Shown here: piece after piece, positions 55,792 through 64,000 of the stretch | Layout of the letters: the number at the start of each line of letters is the position of its first letter | Numbering within the stretch: position 1 is the first letter of the stretch | NCBI RefSeq assembly: GCF_001669775.1 | Contig: NZ_LXWK01000011.1 | Coordinates: 248,001 to 312,000 of the forward strand | Length of the DNA: 64,000 nucleotides | Direction: 5' to 3' | DNA from: Rheinheimera sp. SA_1 | Lineage (GTDB): Bacteria; Pseudomonadota; Gammaproteobacteria; Enterobacterales; Alteromonadaceae | Made by a program: the position numbers and the translations under genes | Notes under the pieces: generated by a model | Told to the model about the DNA's origin: nothing | Seen by the model: the letters and a program-made list of their open reading frames with translations, nothing else | Databases searched by the model: none

Positions 55792-58581
55792 ATGGAAAAA
55801 TCGTCTTTTGCTCCCCCACTGTTTCGGCGGCTGGCGTTATTGGCGCTGTTGATTGTATTGCTGCAAGCAGGGTTAAGTCTGACCGTCAGTTACTTCGAGC
55901 AGAAACCTGACACCGGTCAGTTGCAACAACAGCAATTAAAACAACAGCTATCAGTACTTACCGGCGCCATCATGCCGATGTTGTCACTGGATCGTTGGGA
56001 AGACACCAGCCCGCTGCTGGACTTACTGAACAGCCAGCAAGCCAACAGCGCAGCATATCTATACCGATTGCAGCAGGATAATCCGTTACTGGTTGCACAC
56101 ACCCAAGGTTTACCGGGTTTTGACCCGGCTGTCGCACTAACTCAGCCAAAACAACAAACTGGTTTTCTGGTGGAAGTGCAACCACTGCAGGTCGATGGCA
56201 GCACTGTCGGCAGCCTGATGCTGGTTCGCCAGCTTGAAACTTTGAACCTGCAGCCGCTGTTGTGGCAAACTTTGCTGATTGCCGGGCTGGCATTGCTGCT
56301 AGCCTGGGCACTCGCCCATCAATTAAACCGTTTTTTCCATCAGCACATTGATCAACTCAATCAGGATATCCAATCAACCATTTCCCTCGGCCAGTACACC
56401 GGCAGTGTCAGTGGTCGTGATGGTTTTGCAGAACTTGCGCATCAAATCAATCGCTTATTTAAAATAATCGCCGGCTCGCAAAAAGAACTTAAGGCATCTG
56501 AATCCAACATTCAGCAATTAAAACAAGAAGTTGAAACCCGCATTAAAGAGCGTACCGATGCTTTTGAATCCGCGAAAATAACGGCTGAAAAAGCGAATGA
56601 AGCTAAATCGACCTTTTTGGCGACGATGAGCCATGAAATCCGCACACCAATGAACGGTATTATCGGCACCATTGATTTACTGCGCAAAACCCCGCTTGCC
56701 ACTGCGCAATTCCGGATGACTGATACCATCCGGGAATCGTCATTTTCACTGCTGCGGATCCTGGACGACATTCTGGACTTCTCGAAAATTGAAGCCGGAA
56801 AATTAGAGCTGGAAGCCATTCCACTGTCGTTGGTGGATATAGTGGAAGCGGTTGGCCGTATTCTGATTTCGATGGCTTATCAGCGTCAAATTGACTTAAA
56901 AATCTATATTGATCCAAGGATCCCGGATGGTTTGATCGGCGATCCGGTGCGCTTGCGGCAAATTCTGTACAACCTGGCCGGCAATGCGATTAAATTTACT
57001 CAAACCACGGCCGGCAAAGTGGGCTTAGTACAAATTCGTGCTGATTTGATTGATGAAAATATGGAGTTTTCACAGATACAACTCAGCGTCATTGATAATG
57101 GCAAGGGCATGACTCAGCGTCAGATGCACTTTGTGTTTCAACCCTTTAGCCAGGCTGAAGGTTCAATTACCCGCAAGTATGGTGGCACCGGTCTGGGCTT
57201 ATCGATTTGTCAGCGCTTAACAGCACTGATGTATGGCGATATTGAATTACAAAGTGAAGTGGGCAAAGGCACTGAATTTAAAGTGCAGTTACCGATGCGC
57301 CGCTCGGAGGAAATGCAGCAGATTTCAACACAATTGCTGGCCGATTTAATGATCAAAGTGTACTCCAGTGACCCTTATAACCTGGAATCAATGTGCAGTT
57401 ATTTAAAGTATGCCGGTGCACAGGTGGAAGCGATTGCCAATCTGGAACAACTGCAACAAAAAATTACGATTCCAGTCAACAGGTTACCGGCTGCAGAGCC
57501 GGTGATCTGGCTGCTGGACGCAACTTATCAGCAACTTGCACAAACCGTGCTGGATCAACTTTTCGCGGAGCCAGCGCAGCAGCCCAGCAGTTTTGTGGTG
57601 CTCACCAATTTGCCGGAATTATCAGATAACAGCGATCAGCGCATTAGTTATTTACATAGCGCGCCGATTTGCCGTAGTCATTTATACGATGCGATTTTAG
57701 TCACCGCCAAACGTAAAATCAGACCTTCCCAAAGCGCCAAAACCGGTTTGGGTATTGCAACCGCCATGAGCATTGAAGAAGCGAAGCAACAAGGCAAACT
57801 TATTCTGCTTGCTGAAGATAACCTGATGAATCAAAAAGTGATTGTCGACCAACTGCATGCCCTTGGTTATGCAGTTGAAGTGGCGGACGATGGCGCACTG
57901 GCGCTGGATAAATGGCGACAGTACCGATACCCGCTGCTGCTGACCGATTTACATATGCCGAATATGAGTGGTTATGATTTGGCGGCAGCTGTGCGTAAAG
58001 AAGCGCTGCAATACGACGATGATGACAGCCAATTCACCCGGATTGTGGCGGTCACCGCCAACGCCTTAAAAGGCGAAGAACAAAAATGCCTGAGTGTCGG
58101 TATGGATGGCTACATTACCAAACCAATCGAACTTGAAGCCTTACAGGCGATGCTGCAACGCTGGTTGCCGCTGCCGGTTGCCACGGATACGCTGGCCAAA
58201 GTGACCGCAGTCGCAAGCAGCAAAACAGCGGTCGCCGAAGCCAAAGCAACGTCGCCCATTTGTTTTACTACCATCGCCAATTTTCTCGGTAATGACCCGG
58301 CTAAACATGAAGAATATCTGAATTACTTTGTCAGTCATGCCGCGGAACTGCTCGATAACATTGAGCAACAAGCCCATCACCAGCAAAGTCAGGCGGTACA
58401 TTCAATTGCTCATCAGTTTAAGTCGGTAGCAAAAAGTGTCGGGGCACTGCAAATTTCGGAAGTGGCGTTTAAGCTCGAACGCGCCAGTGAAGAAGGTGAC
58501 TGGGCGTTGATACAGACTTATATCGATGATTTAAATCAGAAATATCAGGATGTGGTGAGTTACGTACAGCAACGGTATTAA
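55792..58581 (+). CDS. Hybrid sensor histidine kinase with REC and Hpt domains (BarA-like)
   Basis: A 929-residue inner-membrane kinase. Two transmembrane helices (about 12-33 and 163-183) enclose a periplasmic sensor of about 130 residues; a HAMP-like linker follows. HisKA with MSHEIRTPMNG; HATPase with NLAGNAIKF, DNGKGMT and GGTGLGLSICQ; a degenerate receiver-like segment about 520-630 without an obvious acceptor Asp; a true receiver (LLAEDNLMNQ, LLTDLHMPNMSG) about 665-795; and a C-terminal Hpt domain with HQFKSVAKSVG. The layout matches BarA-type kinases, which signal to UvrY/GacA; the partner is not in this window. Confidence 0.92.
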   Translation: MEKSSFAPPLFRRLALLALLIVLLQAGLSLTVSYFEQKPDTGQLQQQQLKQQLSVLTGAIMPMLSLDRWEDTSPLLDLLNSQQANSAAYLYRLQQDNPLLVAHTQGLPGFDPAVALTQPKQQTGFLVEVQPLQVDGSTVGSLMLVRQLETLNLQPLLWQTLLIAGLALLLAWALAHQLNRFFHQHIDQLNQDIQSTISLGQYTGSVSGRDGFAELAHQINRLFKIIAGSQKELKASESNIQQLKQEVETRIKERTDAFESAKITAEKANEAKSTFLATMSHEIRTPMNGIIGTIDLLRKTPLATAQFRMTDTIRESSFSLLRILDDILDFSKIEAGKLELEAIPLSLVDIVEAVGRILISMAYQRQIDLKIYIDPRIPDGLIGDPVRLRQILYNLAGNAIKFTQTTAGKVGLVQIRADLIDENMEFSQIQLSVIDNGKGMTQRQMHFVFQPFSQAEGSITRKYGGTGLGLSICQRLTALMYGDIELQSEVGKGTEFKVQLPMRRSEEMQQISTQLLADLMIKVYSSDPYNLESMCSYLKYAGAQVEAIANLEQLQQKITIPVNRLPAAEPVIWLLDATYQQLAQTVLDQLFAEPAQQPSSFVVLTNLPELSDNSDQRISYLHSAPICRSHLYDAILVTAKRKIRPSQSAKTGLGIATAMSIEEAKQQGKLILLAEDNLMNQKVIVDQLHALGYAVEVADDGALALDKWRQYRYPLLLTDLHMPNMSGYDLAAAVRKEALQYDDDDSQFTRIVAVTANALKGEEQKCLSVGMDGYITKPIELEALQAMLQRWLPLPVATDTLAKVTAVASSKTAVAEAKATSPICFTTIANFLGNDPAKHEEYLNYFVSHAAELLDNIEQQAHHQQSQAVHSIAHQFKSVAKSVGALQISEVAFKLERASEEGDWALIQTYIDDLNQKYQDVVSYVQQRY

Positions 58582-58671
58582 AGGCTTATCCACGATTTTG
58601 AAGGGTTTACCAACAACTCACTGCGCCAATCCAGCAACCAGGTCTGGCGCAGTGTGATCACAAGCGGTTAC

Positions 58672-59930
<1,259 letters not shown>

Positions 59931-60007
59931 AAAATTGGTTCTCTTATTCAATTGAAAAAATGGATTGGATCCAAAACAAACCGTCAGACCGGATCCACAT
60001 CATGAAA

Positions 60008-60034
60008 CAAAACAGCCACCCGCAGGTGGCTGTT
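60008..60034 (-). terminator. Terminator of the DUF3369/HD-GYP gene
   Basis: In reverse orientation AACAGCCACC-4-GGTGGCTGTT is followed by TTGTTTC. Perfect 10-bp stem just after the stop codon. Confidence 0.85.
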
Positions 60035-60040
60035 GCCGGA

Positions 60041-61594
60041 TTAATCTTCGTCCGGGTATTTTTGCAGGATTGCCTCTATCTTGTCGACCCTGCTTTTCAG
60101 TATTTCCACCAATGCCGGTTCAAATTGTTTGCCAGACTCGCTGATAATGTGCGCCAACGCCGCTTCCGGCGTCCAGGGCGATTTATAGCAACGACGATGG
60201 CGCAGTGCATCATACACATCTGCCATGGCGGCTATCCGACCGTAAACATGAATATCTTCTGCCGATTTCCCCGCCGGATAACCGGTGCCATCCCATTTTT
60301 CATGATGATCGCGGGCGATAATCGCACCAGCCTGAATGATGGCTCTTTTGGAATTTTTTAAAATTTCATAACCAATGCTGGAATGGGTTTTCATCACTTC
60401 CCACTCATGTTCCTGTAATTTCATTGGTTTATTTAAAATACCATCCGGAATACCCACTTTACCCACATCATGCAGCGGTGAGGCAAACATCAGCTTTTCG
60501 GCCTCGGTGTCCGGCAAACCGTAGGCTTTGGCCAAATCGTAGCAAATAAAGGCCACTCGTTTGACATGGTTGCCGGTTTCAATCGAACGCTGCTCAACCG
60601 CTTCACTTAACCGATAAACAATTTCGCGCTGGGTATCTTCAATTTCATGCTGTAACTGCACGTTTTCGTAGGCGATCTGCACATTTTGCGAAAACAGTTC
60701 GATCAACCGTTTTTGGTTGTCATTCACCAGATTAGGTAAACCCGACACATATAATAACGACCCATGAGTAAATTTACTGGTGCAATAGGCCACTAAATAA
60801 TTATCACGGTAGACAATACTGCGACTATGCAGCGCCTGGTGAAATGCATCCATCAGAATTGGATCCAGCACCGATGATACCGACTGCCCTTCTTTATGCT
60901 CAAATTCACCGAGACCAGCAAACACCACCAGCTCGTCCGGATCCTGATTTTCATGCACATTACCGGCAACTAAACTCGACGTGACCAACAGTGCGTTGTC
61001 GTTACAGCCCAGAATGGAGGTCAGTTGTTGCAATACGCCATCGATAAATTGTTCCATCGAATGCGCTGAAAACAAATCAGCCGATGCGGTAATGATTTTT
61101 TCCAGACCCTGACGGCTGGCATCAATCGACAAAATGTCGCGATAAGAGCGCAGGCTCGACATCACCACCGTAAATAACTTTTGCGCAGTGAGCTCAGTTT
61201 TGGATTTGTAGTCGTTGATATCATAATTCACAATCACCTGCCGCTCTGGCGCCTGACCAGGCTGACCGGTTCGCAAGATAATCCGGACATAATGGTTGTG
61301 TAATTCTTCGCGGATATAACGCGCGACTAACAAGCCCGCGTCATCGGTTTCCATCACCACATCGAGCAGCATAATGGCCGCATCTGGATGGGCTTCAATC
61401 ATTTTTTTGGCTTCAGCACCAGAATAAGCACTGATAAATTCGAGGTTTTTACCCTGAAAGGAGAAATCGCTGAGTGCCAGTTTGGTCACTGCATGCACTT
61501 CCGGCTCATCATCGACAATTAAAACTTTCCAGCTGCCGTGATGTGTCGGTGGCAATTCTTCCGGCTCTTCTGCAAATAAAAAATCATTGGCCAC
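60041..61594 (-). CDS. Response regulator with DUF3369 and HD-GYP-type domain
   Basis: A 517-residue cytoplasmic protein: receiver (about 20-150; LIVDDEPEVHAVT, Asp in IMLLDVVMETD), DUF3369 sensory domain (about 150-320; RSYRDILSIDASRQGLEKII), and HD-GYP phosphodiesterase domain (about 325-500) with HDVGKVGIPDGIL, DHHEKWDGTGYPAG and RIAAMADVYDAL. The motif set for metal binding and GYP is complete, so cyclic di-GMP hydrolysis is likely. It is inserted between prmC and sirB2, an unusual position in this otherwise conserved block. Confidence 0.93.
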   Translation of the reverse strand: MANDFLFAEEPEELPPTHHGSWKVLIVDDEPEVHAVTKLALSDFSFQGKNLEFISAYSGAEAKKMIEAHPDAAIMLLDVVMETDDAGLLVARYIREELHNHYVRIILRTGQPGQAPERQVIVNYDINDYKSKTELTAQKLFTVVMSSLRSYRDILSIDASRQGLEKIITASADLFSAHSMEQFIDGVLQQLTSILGCNDNALLVTSSLVAGNVHENQDPDELVVFAGLGEFEHKEGQSVSSVLDPILMDAFHQALHSRSIVYRDNYLVAYCTSKFTHGSLLYVSGLPNLVNDNQKRLIELFSQNVQIAYENVQLQHEIEDTQREIVYRLSEAVEQRSIETGNHVKRVAFICYDLAKAYGLPDTEAEKLMFASPLHDVGKVGIPDGILNKPMKLQEHEWEVMKTHSSIGYEILKNSKRAIIQAGAIIARDHHEKWDGTGYPAGKSAEDIHVYGRIAAMADVYDALRHRRCYKSPWTPEAALAHIISESGKQFEPALVEILKSRVDKIEAILQKYPDED

Positions 61595-61725
61595 GACCTG
61601 TCCCTCATGCTAACCAATTGAAGTAGTGTGATTAGTTATATGCGTTAAAAAGGATTCGGTCAAAGAATTGCGCTGCAGCGCAGCTGATTTTATTTCACGT
61701 AGTGACGGTTTTCTGGAAAAAATTT

Positions 61726-62604
61726 TTAGATAGGAGCTCGGAAACAGCCGCCGCTGATCCGCCATTGCCCTGCATAATCACGACGTGATGAAACTTCGGT
61801 AAAACCAGCCGCTTGCAGTAACTGCTGCACCGCATCCGCTTGCTGATAACCATGTTCCAGCCATAACCAGCCACCTTCGGTTAAAAATTCTGGCGCGTGT
61901 TGGCAAATATGCTGTAAATCTGCGAGGCCAGCCATGGGAGCCACCAGCGCGGATAAAGGCTCAAACTTAACGTCACCTTGTTGTAAATGCGGATCCAGAG
62001 CATCGATATAAGGCGGGTTACTTAAAATCAGATCGAAGCGTTGGCCGGCTAAAGCACTAAACCAGTCACTTTGGCCAATCTGACAATTATGCAGTTGTAG
62101 TCGTTGCTGGTTGCGTAGCGCCAGTGCAACTGCATCAGCGTTAAAATCAACTGCAGTGACCTGCCAATCAAGTTTGGCTTTAGCTAATGCCAGCGCAATA
62201 GCACCGGTGCCGGTGCCCAAATCCAGAACTCTGGCGGTGGCTGGTAGCGCCAAAGAAAGCGCCTGTTCCACTAAAAGTTCGGTGTCAGGTCGTGGAATTA
62301 AGGTGCAAGGCGCCACTTCCAGTTCCAGATCCCAGAACCACCAACGACCGGTAATATAGGCAAGAGGCTCACCTTGCAAACGTCGTTGCAGCGCATCAGC
62401 CAATAAGGCTAGTTCAGCATGTGACAACAGATCATTCAAACGCAATTGCAAGGCGGTGGGGGTGATATCAAGTACATCGCCGAGCAAACGGCGGGCTTCC
62501 AGCCGGACATCACTAATCGCGACATCCAGTCCGGCCAGTGGCAACAAGGCTGCGGCAGTCTGTTGCAGCCACAGCGCGATGGTTAGCGGCGGATGGTCAG
62601 TCAT
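61726..62604 (-). CDS. prmC: Release factor glutamine N5-methyltransferase
   Basis: Methylates the glutamine of the GGQ motif in release factors RF1 and RF2 using S-adenosylmethionine. The 292-residue protein has an N-terminal helical domain, then the SAM-binding LDLGTGTGAIALALA and the substrate motif LILSNPPYIDALDPHL (NPPY). It lies 16 bases downstream of prfA, whose product is its substrate. Confidence 0.97.
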   Translation of the reverse strand: MTDHPPLTIALWLQQTAAALLPLAGLDVAISDVRLEARRLLGDVLDITPTALQLRLNDLLSHAELALLADALQRRLQGEPLAYITGRWWFWDLELEVAPCTLIPRPDTELLVEQALSLALPATARVLDLGTGTGAIALALAKAKLDWQVTAVDFNADAVALALRNQQRLQLHNCQIGQSDWFSALAGQRFDLILSNPPYIDALDPHLQQGDVKFEPLSALVAPMAGLADLQHICQHAPEFLTEGGWLWLEHGYQQADAVQQLLQAAGFTEVSSRRDYAGQWRISGGCFRAPI

Positions 62605-62620
62605 CGCAGGCGCGTTGCCA

Positions 62621-63712
62621 TTAACGGTTCTCTTCCGCCAGCGCCGCGAGCAAATCGGCCTGATGTTCGTTATTCAGCGGCCCAAGCACTAAATCCAGTT
62701 CCCCTTCCATCACTTCCAGCAAGCGGTAAATGGTCAGGTTGATGCGGTGATCCGTTAAACGACCTTGTGGGAAATTGTAAGTACGGATGCGCTCAGAGCG
62801 ATCGCCAGAACCGACTAAAGAACGACGGGTCGATTCTTCAACTAACCGGCGTTTTTCATCTTCAGCGGCCTGAATACGCGATTGCAGCACGCTCATGGCG
62901 CGGGCACGGTTTTTATGTTGCGAACGTTCGTCCTGACATTCCACTACGATACCTGTTGGTAAGTGGGTGATCCGAATGGCCGAATCAGTCCGGTTAACGT
63001 GCTGACCACCGGCGCCTGAAGCGCGGAAAGTATCAACTTTTAAATCAGCCGGATTAATTTCAATCGCTTCACTTTCCGGCACTTCCGGCATAATGGCCAC
63101 AGTACAGGCTGAGGTATGCACCCGCCCCTGCGATTCAGTGGCTGGAATACGTTGTACGCGGTGGCCACCGGATTCAAATTTAAAAGTACCGTAAGCGCCT
63201 TCGCCCTGTACGCTGGCGATGACTTCTTTATAACCGCCGTGTTCACCATCGTTGCTGCTGACAATTTCCACTTTCCAGCGTTTTTTCTCGCAGAATCGGC
63301 TGTACATCCGGAATACGTCACCGGCAAAAATAGCGGCTTCATCGCCACCGGCACCTGCCCGAATTTCCAGGAAACAGTTGTTATGATCGTTGGGATCTTT
63401 AGGCAGCAATAAAATCTGTAAATCCTGATCCAGCGTTTCAATGCGCTCTTTGCTGGATTTATATTCGTCCTGCGCCATTTCGCGCATTTCAGGATCGGAA
63501 TCTTTCATCATGTCTTCAGCGCTGGCAAAATCGTCCTGCGCCTGACGATAATCAAAAAACGCCTGAGCAATTGGCTCTAACTGACTGTATTCTTTGGAGA
63601 GTTCCCGAAAGCGACTCTGATCAGAAATAACTCCAGCGTCGCTGAGCAACGCCTGCACTTCTTCATAACGTTCGACCAGACCTTCGAGTTTACGATAAAC
63701 CGTTTCTTTCAT
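62621..63712 (-). CDS. prfA: Peptide chain release factor 1
   Basis: Recognises UAA and UAG stop codons. The 363-residue protein has the codon-recognition tripeptide PAT in [17 protein letters not shown] and the hydrolysis motif GGQ in [18 protein letters not shown]. Normal length and order, 18 bases downstream of hemA. Confidence 0.98.
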   Translation of the reverse strand: MKETVYRKLEGLVERYEEVQALLSDAGVISDQSRFRELSKEYSQLEPIAQAFFDYRQAQDDFASAEDMMKDSDPEMREMAQDEYKSSKERIETLDQDLQILLLPKDPNDHNNCFLEIRAGAGGDEAAIFAGDVFRMYSRFCEKKRWKVEIVSSNDGEHGGYKEVIASVQGEGAYGTFKFESGGHRVQRIPATESQGRVHTSACTVAIMPEVPESEAIEINPADLKVDTFRASGAGGQHVNRTDSAIRITHLPTGIVVECQDERSQHKNRARAMSVLQSRIQAAEDEKRRLVEESTRRSLVGSGDRSERIRTYNFPQGRLTDHRINLTIYRLLEVMEGELDLVLGPLNNEHQADLLAALAEENR

Positions 63713-63730
63713 GGGGTAAGCTGTACCTGA

Positions 63731-64000
63731 TTAAATATCTACTAAAAAATTGATCAAAGTTTTGGCTTCAACCTGTTCATCCTGCAATAAATGCCGGATG
63801 GTTTTGGTGGGCGCGTGCATCAATCTGTTACTGAGTTTAGTCGCTAATTCCTGCAACACCCGCTCGGCGTCCTGACCGCTGGCCAACTGATTCAGCGCCC
63901 GCTGCACTAATTCTGTTTTGACACTTTCACAACGTTCACGGTAATCGCGTACCCAGTCAATATTGTCCTGCAATTGCAGCCACTGACTAAATTCAGCAAC
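63731..64000 (-). CDS. hemA: Glutamyl-tRNA reductase, C-terminal part (cut by window edge)
   Basis: The frame is open to the right edge of the window and continues beyond it. The visible C-terminus has the dimerisation-domain segment VLQELATKLSNRLMHAPTKT typical of HemA, the first enzyme of the C5 tetrapyrrole pathway. Its position before prfA-prmC confirms the assignment. About 90 residues are visible. Confidence 0.95.
   Translation of the reverse strand, partial: VAEFSQWLQLQDNIDWVRDYRERCESVKTELVQRALNQLASGQDAERVLQELATKLSNRLMHAPTKTIRHLLQDEQVEAKTLINFLVDI

Overview
The window reads as chromosome of a gammaproteobacterium close to Rheinheimera/Alishewanella (Chromatiaceae/Alteromonadales type). 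Evidence: the gene order rnfH-ratA / smpB-ssrA, a tmRNA tag of ANDETYALAA, the block hemA-prfA-prmC-sirB2-kdsA, and a large set of sensor kinases, TonB-dependent receptors and secreted hydrolases. The genus is inferred, not proven. Most of the window is ordinary core and metabolic sequence of balanced base composition; one segment (about 2.05-6.39 kb) is visibly A/T-rich and foreign.

Region by region. 1-2.05 kb: an 8-bp tandem array, a terminator, rnfH-ratA, smpB and ssrA. 2.05-6.39 kb: a small islet at the 3' end of ssrA, bounded by a 15-bp direct repeat (2023-2037 and 6371-6385) and lacking an integrase. It holds a truncated phage replication endonuclease (HUH, gpA type), a 5'-truncated HepT-like remnant, and a three-gene A/T-rich operon of unknown function behind an operator-like palindrome. 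This operon is the best candidate for an undescribed system. 6.5-12.3 kb: an SRAP protein, a periplasmic solute-binding-like protein, a Gfo/Idh oxidoreductase, and a three-gene operon (MGDG-synthase-type glycosyltransferase, YkoP-like protein, polysaccharide deacetylase). 12.7-23.1 kb: a sugar-oxidation locus with a DUF1080 hydrolase, a GMC oxidoreductase with its small Tat subunit, three xylose-isomerase-fold proteins (two with Tat-type signals), an MFS permease, a Gfo/Idh dehydrogenase and a divergent LacI regulator. Together they fit periplasmic oxidation of glycosides to 3-keto derivatives followed by cleavage, isomerisation and reduction.

23.3-43.2 kb: transporters, small membrane proteins, a multi-PAS hybrid kinase tail-to-tail with an Hpt/REC/REC/GGDEF protein, an ABC/DUF3299/DUF2796 group resembling the Zrg zinc locus of Vibrio, a GAF histidine kinase, an FeS-type photolyase, an M28 peptidase and a TPR/transglutaminase-like lipoprotein. 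43.4-54.7 kb: duplicated tRNA-Leu(CAG), a 2-oxoglutarate oxygenase, a nucleoside transporter, uridine kinase, a very large TonB-dependent receptor, a secreted EEP-family hydrolase, and deoB-deoD-gpt, which together make a nucleic-acid/nucleoside salvage neighbourhood. 55.1-64 kb: tRNA-Phe/Thr/Phe, a BarA-like hybrid kinase, and the reverse-strand block hemA(partial)-prfA-prmC, then a DUF3369/HD-GYP regulator, sirB2 and kdsA.

Several intergenic repeats (18.26-18.43, 37.04-37.11, 52.08-52.22 kb) are hairpin-forming elements of REP/MITE type. All assignments come from reading the sequence and translations; no database search was run.
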